Source of the DNA: a virus
Strand: one strand, 5' to 3'
Length of the DNA: 20,946 bases
Virus record (IMG/VR): IMGVR_UViG_3300045612_000391
Span: 1-20,946 of that record
Part shown: piece by piece, positions 13,595 through 20,097 of the stretch
Position numbering within the stretch: the first letter of the stretch is position 1
Layout of the letters: every line of letters starts with the position of its first letter
Made by a program: the position numbers and the translations under genes
Notes under the pieces: generated by a model
Told to the model about the DNA's origin: nothing
The model's input: only the letters and a program-made list of their open reading frames with translations
Databases searched by the model: none

Positions 13595-13820
13595 GGGACT
13601 CATATAACTTTTTTTGTAAGTTTAAAATAAATTCTTTTTTTTCTTCTTTTAGCTTATTTTTTAATTTTTCTAATTCGTAAAGCGTTACATCTACTCTTAA
13701 ACTTTTTAAAAATTGCTCTTTAGGCTCTACGTTACAACCAGAAAATGAGTTTTCAAATATATAAAACAAAACTCCTATTTCTTCATCTGTACAATTTTTT
13801 AATACTTCGGAAGTTATCAC
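13590..13820 (-). CDS. Small protein downstream of nrdB, function unknown
   Basis: This 76-residue protein starts with GTG at 13820, and the start overlaps the nrdB stop (GTGA, 13817-13820), implying translational coupling. It is helical and charged: an N-terminal D-E-E-I-G-V-L-F-Y-I-F-E segment (12-23), then a Lys/Glu-rich coiled-coil-like C-terminal half from about residue 48 (Y-E-L-E-K-L-K-N-K-L-K-E-E). No family, membrane segment or metal motif is recognised. Being coupled to nrdB it may serve nucleotide metabolism, but that is inference from position only. Confidence 0.6.
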   Translation of the reverse strand: MITSEVLKNCTDEEIGVLFYIFENSFSGCNVEPKEQFLKSLRVDVTLYELEKLKNKLKEEKKEFILNLQKKLYESQ

Positions 13821-14881
13821 AGTTTAATATCTTCAAAAGCCGTATCATCAATATTGGTATCGCGAGCCCCGATCTTATATGCAGATATTTCTGTTTCTTG
13901 AGGTGCTACCTGAACCTTACTACTATCTAAGTAGCTATCCAGCCATCCTGAGATAGGATTATCTTTTTGATTAAAAATCTTTTTATAACCTAAAGAGCGT
14001 AATCTTGAATCACATAGCCATTTTGCATAACCTCCGAGTACATCTGCATTAAGACCCAATAAAGAACCTTTACTAAAAAGATAGTGTGCCCATTCAACTT
14101 CACTTTGAGCAGCCTGTTCATATACTGCGTAAATTTTATCCTCGCTCTTTTTCACCATTGAAGTAAAGCCTTCTTTATCTTCATCACGTAAAATTTTTAG
14201 TAAATTACTAGTTATTGCAAAATGCTGCGATTCATCACGTTGAATTAATTTAATAATTTTAGCATTACCCTCCATTTTACCACGATAGCCAAAATAGAAA
14301 GAACATGCAAAGCTTACATAAAAAACCAGCCCTTCCATACAGTTAACAGATAATATACAATCAAATATCTTTTGTTTTACATCTTTTTTTGTATCGTCCC
14401 CTAATATTTTATCAAAATTATTTCTTATCAGTTCAGCGCGTTCTACAATTTCCTTATCTTCCATAATACTATCAAAAAAAGCAGATGCATCCGGATGAAC
14501 ATTGTTAAGTAAATAAGAATAACTATAGCTATGAATACCTTCAAAGCGTTGCCAAGTATTCATACATATTTCTAGTTCTGGATTTGATACATAATCTTTT
14601 AATGAATGTATAGACCTTGAAAGCATACTATCCCCAAGAGTTTGAAACTTTAAATTTGTATCAAATACAAAACGTTCCGGTCCGTCTAGTTCCTTATAAT
14701 CATTTCTATCTTTCTGTAAAGTTATTTCATGAGGCCACCAAAAAAATTCTTCTTGTTTTTTAAACAGCTCAAAAAAGATAGGGTACTTAAATTTATCATA
14801 TCTCTGTAAATTTAAATCCTCGCCAAAAAATAGCGGTTGTTTTGTATAGTCTATGTTTTTAAGATTAAGCACGGTTTTCAT
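13817..14881 (-). CDS. nrdB: Ribonucleotide reductase class Ia, beta subunit
   Basis: NrdB houses the diiron-tyrosyl radical cofactor that starts ribonucleoside diphosphate reduction by NrdA. The protein has 354 residues. The metal ligands are all visible: Asp84 (T-L-G-D-S), Glu114 and His117 (F-E-G-I-H-S), Glu183 (C-M-E-G-L-V-F-Y-V-S-F-A-C-S-F), and Glu217 and His220 (Q-R-D-E-S-Q-H-F). The radical tyrosine is Tyr121 in H-S-Y-S-Y, aligned with Tyr122 of E. coli. A C-terminal tail ending E-D-I-K-L is available to dock on NrdA. It begins seven bases after the nrdA stop, in the context TGATAAATAATG, and its own stop overlaps the next start. This is an intact, standard phage enzyme supplying dNTPs. 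Confidence 0.97.
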   Translation of the reverse strand: MKTVLNLKNIDYTKQPLFFGEDLNLQRYDKFKYPIFFELFKKQEEFFWWPHEITLQKDRNDYKELDGPERFVFDTNLKFQTLGDSMLSRSIHSLKDYVSNPELEICMNTWQRFEGIHSYSYSYLLNNVHPDASAFFDSIMEDKEIVERAELIRNNFDKILGDDTKKDVKQKIFDCILSVNCMEGLVFYVSFACSFYFGYRGKMEGNAKIIKLIQRDESQHFAITSNLLKILRDEDKEGFTSMVKKSEDKIYAVYEQAAQSEVEWAHYLFSKGSLLGLNADVLGGYAKWLCDSRLRSLGYKKIFNQKDNPISGWLDSYLDSSKVQVAPQETEISAYKIGARDTNIDDTAFEDIKL

Positions 14882-14887
14882 TATTTA

Positions 14888-17143
14888 TCACAACTTACAT
14901 GCACCGCTAGAACAATTATCTTCTTTATTTTGACTTATATCTTTATCGCCGTCATCAGTGTTGTTATAATATAAACTTATTAAGCCTATACTATATGCAT
15001 ACATTATCTCTTTCATAACTTTACTGTCCGGCAAAATATGGTTTGAATAATGATTATAGTTATAATAAACATTAGTAGAAATAGCCATATCGATATATTT
15101 TTGAATAACAGCATTAACATTTAAAAGACCCATATTATCTTTAAAATTAAAAGCTAAGTCATAGTTATCGTGATATTTTCCAATTCCTGGTACTAATACC
15201 GGTAGTTTACTCATTTTCGATGTTTTATATGTTATTAAACTACGAACTGGCTCTACCCCATTTGTAGAACTTTGAATTACAGAACTGGACTCACATGGCA
15301 TACAGGATGATAATGTAGAGTGTCTTAAACCATATTCTTTTACCTGTTTTCTCAATAATTCCCAGTCACACGATAATTTTCTCTTGACTATACCATCAAT
15401 ATTCTTTTTATACGTATCTATAGTAAAAATATTTTTACTGTATTTTGTATTTTGATATTTTTCGCACTTACCTTTTTCTCTAGCTAAATTACAACTTGAC
15501 GATAATAGATAATATTGAAAATGTTCCATCCATTCATCAAGCAGTGTCAAGGCTTCTTTTTCGCCATACTTGACTCCGTTTTTAGCAAAAAAGGCAGCAA
15601 GATTGGTAATACCAACACCTAAACTTCTTCTCTTTTTAGCAAAATTCTCAGCAGCTTTATTAAAGTAATCCTGTATGTCGATTATTTCATCTAAAAACCG
15701 TACAATTAAATCACATGTTTTTTCTAGATCTTTAAAATCCTTTACTTCCAGCATATTTACTGCAGATAAGATACACATACCAATTTCTGCATCTGAGTCG
15801 TGAAAATCGTTCAAAGGTATGGTAGGGTGAATAACTTCTGTACACAAATTACTCATAGTTACTTTATCTAACCAAGAACTATGCTCATTAGCAGTATCAA
15901 CATTTAAAATATAAATACGCCCTGTTTCGACCCTCTCTTTTACAATTAATGAAAACAGTTTCCTAGCAGACACTAATTTTTTTCGCTTAATTCTTCTATC
16001 TTGCTCGCATTCTTTATAAATTTTGTCAAAAGAAGATGTGCCCCATGCTTCATATAAATGCGGTACATCATGCGGACTAAACAAAAACACCTTTTCGTCT
16101 TTAATTACACGGTCATAAAATAGCTTAGACATACCAACGGTATAATCTAATTTTCTAACTCTATTATCGTCCGTACCAGCATTATTTTTTAAAACAACAA
16201 CATCCTCAATCTCATAATGCCACCATTGAATATTAACCGTAGCAGATCCTCCTCGTAACCCATTTTGCTGCCATGCTTTAACGGATGCTTCGTAAATTTT
16301 TAAAAAAGGTATAAGCCCGGTATGTACTACCTCTCCATTAGCTACCGGAGAGCCTATTGCTCTAATTTTTGAAATATCAATACCAATACCACAGCGACTT
16401 GCGGTGGCGATTGAAACAGCTGTTCCCGATGCCGTAATGCTTTCCTTATTATCATTAACACCTATTAAGCAGCAGCTAGCATACTTTCGCGAATTGGTTC
16501 TAACCCCAGCCATAACCGGGGTAGGTAAATTAATTTTATGTTTGGAAATACTATTATAAAATTTTTTTACATAATCCAAACGAACATTTTTTGGATAATT
16601 AATAAACCCGTACAGCGCTATCAATGCATAAGCAAACTGGGGTGTTTCGTAAATAATATTAGTGACTCTATTTTTAATGAGATATTTGTCACATAACTGC
16701 TTCAAACCAGCGTAGGTAAAAAGAAAATCTTTATCATGGTCTATAAACTCACCGGCTTTATTAAGTTCATCTTCTGTATATTTCTCTAAAATACAAGGGT
16801 CATAAATTTTATTTTTGATGCCATTTTTGATAACATCAAGAAGGCGGGGAGCGTGTCTCCCTCCCCATACATCTTTTCTTAATTGATAATTTAAAAGCTT
16901 ACATGCTACGTATTGATAATTTGGAGTTTCAAGCGAAATTAAATTTGCTGTCGATTCAATAAGGACTTGATGTATATCCTTTGTAGAAATATTATCCTGT
17001 AAATTTAAACGCGTATTAATTTCGATATCAGAAAGATGCACATCTGATATATTGCTTATGGCCCAATTAATAACTTTATGAATTTTATCTATGTTAAATT
17101 TTTCTTTTTCTCCGCTCCTTTTCGTTACATAGATATTACTCAT
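14888..17143 (-). CDS. nrdA: Ribonucleotide reductase class Ia, alpha subunit
   Basis: NrdA reduces ribonucleoside diphosphates to deoxy forms. The protein has 751 residues, close to the 761 of E. coli. An N-terminal ATP-cone (about 1-90) suggests normal dATP activity control. Active-site residues are in place: the Cys pair at 224-225 (Y-A-S-C-C-L), Asn432, Cys434 and Glu436 (S-N-L-C-T-E-V), and Cys457 (G-M-C-I-L-S). P-C-E-S-S-S-V is the phosphate-site segment. The Tyr725-Tyr726 pair for radical transfer and the C-terminal redox cysteines C-S-S-G-A-C (744-749) are also present. It is first in the nrdA-nrdB-orf cluster. The upstream 52 bases contain no clear Shine-Dalgarno. No intein or intron interrupts the gene. 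Confidence 0.98.
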   Translation of the reverse strand: MSNIYVTKRSGEKEKFNIDKIHKVINWAISNISDVHLSDIEINTRLNLQDNISTKDIHQVLIESTANLISLETPNYQYVACKLLNYQLRKDVWGGRHAPRLLDVIKNGIKNKIYDPCILEKYTEDELNKAGEFIDHDKDFLFTYAGLKQLCDKYLIKNRVTNIIYETPQFAYALIALYGFINYPKNVRLDYVKKFYNSISKHKINLPTPVMAGVRTNSRKYASCCLIGVNDNKESITASGTAVSIATASRCGIGIDISKIRAIGSPVANGEVVHTGLIPFLKIYEASVKAWQQNGLRGGSATVNIQWWHYEIEDVVVLKNNAGTDDNRVRKLDYTVGMSKLFYDRVIKDEKVFLFSPHDVPHLYEAWGTSSFDKIYKECEQDRRIKRKKLVSARKLFSLIVKERVETGRIYILNVDTANEHSSWLDKVTMSNLCTEVIHPTIPLNDFHDSDAEIGMCILSAVNMLEVKDFKDLEKTCDLIVRFLDEIIDIQDYFNKAAENFAKKRRSLGVGITNLAAFFAKNGVKYGEKEALTLLDEWMEHFQYYLLSSSCNLAREKGKCEKYQNTKYSKNIFTIDTYKKNIDGIVKRKLSCDWELLRKQVKEYGLRHSTLSSCMPCESSSVIQSSTNGVEPVRSLITYKTSKMSKLPVLVPGIGKYHDNYDLAFNFKDNMGLLNVNAVIQKYIDMAISTNVYYNYNHYSNHILPDSKVMKEIMYAYSIGLISLYYNNTDDGDKDISQNKEDNCSSGACKL

Positions 17144-17195
17144 ATAAATTGAAAAAAATACTTATTAATCTTACTGTATAAAAAACAGTTTTTTA

Positions 17196-17786
17196 CTAAA
17201 GAAGCATAAAATTATTTTTTTTATACAATTCTATAATTTTTTCGTTACTAAAATTATAAATATTCCGATTACTTAAGATAAAAATATTATTACTACTTAT
17301 AGCTTGGCTGAAATGAACTTGTTTAGAATTATATTCGTATAGTTTAGTCAAACTTAAATCTTTTCTACTTTTTAGTGTTATTTTTTTTAATTCAGTACCG
17401 TTTATAGGATATACGCCTTTTTCTAAATAAACACTACATTCATTACAAGACAAATTAAATTCTGATAAAATTTGCTCATATAATTTAAGAGAAATAGAAT
17501 CTTTAATATTTAAGTTTAATGCTTCTAGCCTTTTTACCAAATTAATATATTCTGGCTTTAAATATATTTCTACACCCTTAAAAAATTTTAAAACCGGTAT
17601 AGCATTGGCTGTAGGGTGAACAACGCTTCGAGGATTTAATGATTCTTTAAAACAAACTCTTTCTTGATCATACTTATTTTTAATTAGTTGACCAATAAAA
17701 ATAAAAGGATATTTGTTTTGAGAAATCAAATTAAACTGCTCTATATCAGGCGCTACATTTACTAACGAAACATTAATCATGTACAT
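17196..17786 (-). CDS. Protein of unknown function upstream of nrdA
   Basis: This 196-residue protein is not recognised. It has no signal peptide or clear membrane helix. It is rich in Asn, Leu, Ile, Lys and Ser. A short C-N-E-C pair lies near residues 114-117 (L-S-C-N-E-C-S-V-Y-L), too little for a metal site alone. A central segment reads P-R-S-V-V-H-P-T-A-N-A-I-P-V-L near 53-67. Two Met codons are possible at the start (17786 and 17780), both inside an 18-bp perfect palindrome (17774-17791), with TATAAT directly upstream. It precedes nrdA by 52 bases on the same strand and may be read with it. Its use of the operon position suggests a replication-phase role, but nothing firmer. Confidence 0.7.
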   Translation of the reverse strand: MYMINVSLVNVAPDIEQFNLISQNKYPFIFIGQLIKNKYDQERVCFKESLNPRSVVHPTANAIPVLKFFKGVEIYLKPEYINLVKRLEALNLNIKDSISLKLYEQILSEFNLSCNECSVYLEKGVYPINGTELKKITLKSRKDLSLTKLYEYNSKQVHFSQAISSNNIFILSNRNIYNFSNEKIIELYKKNNFMLL

Positions 17787-17791
17787 GATTA
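17774..17791. repeat. 18-bp perfect palindrome over a start codon
   Basis: TAATCATGTACATGATTA is identical to its reverse complement and contains both candidate ATG codons of the 196-residue gene. On the - strand TATAAT occupies 17793-17788, overlapping one arm. It could be a repressor operator for a dimeric regulator; an RNA hairpin of these bases would have almost no loop. Confidence 0.5.
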
Positions 17792-17826
17792 TAATACATG
17801 AAACGGTAAATCAATAATATTATTTT

Positions 17827-18195
17827 TTATTGAAAATTTTTTATAAAATGTGTTAGTATTACCACTAAAATAGCTGTAGCAGATGAAATGATACTTGTAG
17901 ATAATGTTGTACGAAACCCCCACTTATTTTTTAAAATTACATCTTTTGAATTAAATTCTTTATGTATTTGGTCAGCTAAATGATTAAATTTTTCTGTTAC
18001 TACTTCTGTAATATGATCAAATTTATTTTCCAGCTTTTCATCGAGACTTTTTATTTGTTCCTCAAGCTTTACAACTTGAGTTACTAGTGCAGGTGTACCG
18101 TTACCTCTATATAAAGTTTTATAGATATTCTCTAAATCGTTTTTTAGCTTAGACAATTCTTCTACTTTTATGCTAAAGTTATTCTTATTTTTCAT
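17827..18195 (-). CDS. Coiled-coil protein with one C-terminal membrane segment (holin/XhlA-like layout)
   Basis: From the Met at 18195 this is a 122-residue protein. A longer frame to 18282 would run into the neighbouring gene and its N-terminal addition is unlike a protein start. Residues about 8-85 form a charged coiled coil (K-L-E-E-Q-I-K-S-L-D-E-K-L-E-N-K-F). A W-G-F-R-T-T sequence then precedes a single hydrophobic segment of about 20 residues (S-I-I-S-S-A-T-A-I-L-V-V-I-L-T) ending H-F-I-K-N-F. A soluble coiled coil, a Trp-containing junction and one C-terminal membrane helix is the layout of XhlA-type and some holin-like proteins. It lies next to the tail fibre gene rather than an identified endolysin, so a lysis role is only a suggestion. 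Confidence 0.65.
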   Translation of the reverse strand: MKNKNNFSIKVEELSKLKNDLENIYKTLYRGNGTPALVTQVVKLEEQIKSLDEKLENKFDHITEVVTEKFNHLADQIHKEFNSKDVILKNKWGFRTTLSTSIISSATAILVVILTHFIKNFQ

Positions 18196-18196
18196 A

Positions 18197-18430
18197 TTAT
18201 GAAACTGGGAATGTATAGGACAAAATACCTTTTGGTAGTGTATAGACTTTGCCGCGTTGTTTACCGGAAAGTTCTTTAACAACTACCGTTAATCGATCGC
18301 CGGTAATAATAGGTCCCATACTCACATCCACATTACCTAAATTTATAGTGTAGGCTCTAATACCCTTCTTTACATCATAAATTTGTAACCGGTTGCGTCC
18401 CATTAAGGCCGCTGTATACAGTTTTTGCAT
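18197..18430 (-). CDS. Small beta-rich protein, function unknown
   Basis: Reading from the Met at 18430 gives 77 residues. A longer frame to 18574 exists but would overlap the divergent tail fibre gene, and a CATAAATA motif sits 10 nt before the 18430 ATG, so this start is preferred. The protein is beta-rich: R-L-Q-I-Y-D-V near 14-20, I-T-G-D-R-L-T-V-V-V-K near 41-51, and G-K-V-Y-T-L-P-K-G-I-L-S-Y-T-F at its end. The last part looks like a small structural or barrel-type domain, but I cannot name a family. Its stop is one base from the start of the membrane protein gene, so the two are probably co-translated. Confidence 0.65.
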   Translation of the reverse strand: MQKLYTAALMGRNRLQIYDVKKGIRAYTINLGNVDVSMGPIITGDRLTVVVKELSGKQRGKVYTLPKGILSYTFPVS

Positions 18431-18440
18431 ATCTTCTAAA

Positions 18441-18448
18441 TATTTATG
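18441..18448 (-). promoter_or_regulatory. Late promoter-like octamer for the 77-residue gene
   Basis: CATAAATA on the - strand predicts a start near 18435, five bases before the ATG at 18430. It forms a divergent pair with the + strand octamer at 18468-18475. Confidence 0.4.
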
Positions 18449-18467
18449 TATATAATCAACTACTTTT

Positions 18468-18475
18468 AATAAATA
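18468..18475 (+). promoter_or_regulatory. Late promoter-like octamer for the tail fibre gene
   Basis: AATAAATA lies 10 nt before the ATG at 18486. The predicted start is near 18481, giving a 5-nt leader without a Shine-Dalgarno. Confidence 0.5.
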
Positions 18476-18485
18476 TTTCAAAGAA

Positions 18486-19808
18486 ATGTCTGAATACGTA
18501 ACAAAAATATTAATTCGCAGAGGAAACGATCTTTCCCGTAGAACAGCTAATACAACGGGTATTATATTGGACAACGGAGAACCAGGCTGGACTATAGATA
18601 CAAAAAGACTTTATGTTGGGGACGGTGTAACGTACGGGGGAATACCTGTGGGAAGCCGAAACCTAGGCTCCGTAGGTCGTTTGTTTGAAGGATCAGTCAC
18701 CGGCTTTACGAATGAGGCTATACAAGTTTTTGCATTAAGCGGTGTTGAAGTTGGTGATGTTGTTTATGACAGAACAACTAGAGTTTTATATAGTCTCTCA
18801 AGTATATCTAACTTTCCCCCTCTCACTTCCGATATTGTGAGATATGATTTTAATGTTTTGTTAAATGAAGGTAATTTAGAATTTGATAACCAAAATAGAG
18901 TTAAAATTAAAACTAACGGCGTAGGTGTGTTCGAATTAAATCCTTCCGTTGCTGGTCCTGGGTTACAGAAGCTAGAAGGTTCTTTCATTCAAATAGGAAC
19001 AGGTCCAACCGGTGTCACTAATACCATGATGAATTTTATGCCTCCTAACTCTGTAAAAGTCAATAATGGTACAGCATTTCAGTCTCCATCCGATTTAAAT
19101 ATTAATCCCAATAGTGTTTTGGGTAGAACATCTACCGGATCTTTAACGAGCATATATATCACTTCAGTTTTATCTTATGCAAATTTTGAGGGGGGTAACG
19201 GGGTAAGAGTGGTTAGTGATGGTACTTCTACCAGCGTGTCTTTAAGCTCTGAAGTACTTAACATGACTGAAGCTGGTGTCTTTATCTACAGACCACTATA
19301 TACATACGCACCGGTATCATTTACACAAAGCGTACACTGTCAACAATCCCTTACTTTAAGTAGAGGATTAACATCCGATTTTAATACACTTTCTCTTTTT
19401 AACGGCGACTGTGTTGTGCATAAACGGCTGTTAACCCGCGAAGCCGCCGGCTTCAAATCTACATTAAGTGCTGTGGGTACAATAACATGTGATAATGATA
19501 TTATTGCGTTTGCTACATCAGATAAAAAATTAAAAGTTAATATTAAACCTGTTTCAAATGCTTTAGAGAAAGTAGATAACTTAACAGGATATAGTTTTAA
19601 TTGGAATACACAAAATACGCCTTACGAACATTTAAAAGGAAGAGATGTAGGTTTTATTGCAGATGAAGTTGAGCAAATATTACCGGAAGCTGTAACTACT
19701 CGTAATGATGGTATTAAAGCTGTAAATTATGATAAGGTTGTCCCGTTACTTGTACAAAGCATAAAAGAGTTGAAAAAAGAAATTCAAACGCTTAAACATA
19801 ATAAATGA
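18486..19808 (+). CDS. Tail fibre protein with C-terminal S74 intramolecular chaperone domain
   Basis: This is a 440-residue tail fibre or receptor-binding protein. The N-terminal 60 residues (K-I-L-I-R-R-G-N, G-E-P-G-W-T-I-D-T-K-R-L-Y-V-G-D-G) resemble the short particle-attachment domain found at the start of many phage fibres. Residues about 60-330 are low-complexity beta-strand sequence typical of a trimeric shaft. The last 96 residues are a peptidase S74/endosialidase-type chaperone that trims itself after trimerisation: the cut site and catalytic Ser345 are in A-T-S-D-K-K-L-K with Lys348/349 nearby, followed by L-T-G-Y-S-F-N-W, G-F-I-A-D-E-V-E-Q-I-L-P-E-A-V and Y-D-K-V-V-P-L-L-V-Q-S-I-K-E-L. 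Mature length is predicted at about 344 residues. Its stop overlaps the next gene's ATG. Confidence 0.92.
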   Translation: MSEYVTKILIRRGNDLSRRTANTTGIILDNGEPGWTIDTKRLYVGDGVTYGGIPVGSRNLGSVGRLFEGSVTGFTNEAIQVFALSGVEVGDVVYDRTTRVLYSLSSISNFPPLTSDIVRYDFNVLLNEGNLEFDNQNRVKIKTNGVGVFELNPSVAGPGLQKLEGSFIQIGTGPTGVTNTMMNFMPPNSVKVNNGTAFQSPSDLNINPNSVLGRTSTGSLTSIYITSVLSYANFEGGNGVRVVSDGTSTSVSLSSEVLNMTEAGVFIYRPLYTYAPVSFTQSVHCQQSLTLSRGLTSDFNTLSLFNGDCVVHKRLLTREAAGFKSTLSAVGTITCDNDIIAFATSDKKLKVNIKPVSNALEKVDNLTGYSFNWNTQNTPYEHLKGRDVGFIADEVEQILPEAVTTRNDGIKAVNYDKVVPLLVQSIKELKKEIQTLKHNK

Positions 19809-20005
19809 AAAGATTTAATAAATTTTTTGAAGATTTTAATATTCAAAAAAGAAGTACAATTAGTTCGACAGATGCAGGTACTACCCGCGGAGATTCGTTT
19901 TTAGATTTTACCAATCGAATGGAAAAAATGGTATTAAATGATTTAGCGGAAATTCGTAAGAAACAAAAAATAAAAAATAAAAGAAAAAAATTAAGAGAAA
20001 AATAA
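19805..20005 (+). CDS. Small basic protein coupled to the tail fibre gene
   Basis: This 66-residue protein starts within the stop of the fibre gene (ATGA, 19805-19808). The N-terminus is M-K-R-F-N-K-F-F-E-D-F-N, the middle is Ser/Thr-rich, and the last 20 residues are nearly all Lys and Arg. There is no membrane helix. Because it is coupled to the fibre gene it may be a fibre-associated factor, but no family is recognised and function is unknown. Confidence 0.55.
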   Translation: MKRFNKFFEDFNIQKRSTISSTDAGTTRGDSFLDFTNRMEKMVLNDLAEIRKKQKIKNKRKKLREK

Positions 20006-20097
20006 TCGAGAGTTTACTATAGCTCTTCATCTAACTTGCTTGGCCCATTTACTCTGTAAGATTTCTTTTAATCGTCCCAAAAAAAATTATAGTATGT

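Noticed and set aside
17173-17194. ACTGT/ACAGT stem with T-run as a terminator upstream of nrdA
   Set aside because: The stem is only five pairs with a large AT loop, and the T-run is on the + strand where no gene is being read.
18196-18282. N-terminal extension of the coiled-coil membrane protein to 18282
   Set aside because: It would lie over the end of the 77-residue gene; the Met at 18195 is just beyond that gene's stop and gives a sensible protein start.
18431-18574. N-terminal extension of the 77-residue gene to 18574
   Set aside because: It would overlap the start of the divergent fibre gene by 89 bases, and the extension lies upstream of the octamer that sits just before the ATG at 18430.
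20006-20097. Gap of 92 bases between the convergent basic-protein and Thr-rich genes
   Set aside because: Only a four-pair AGAG/CTCT stem is visible; no ORF, RNA gene or convincing terminator could be supported.
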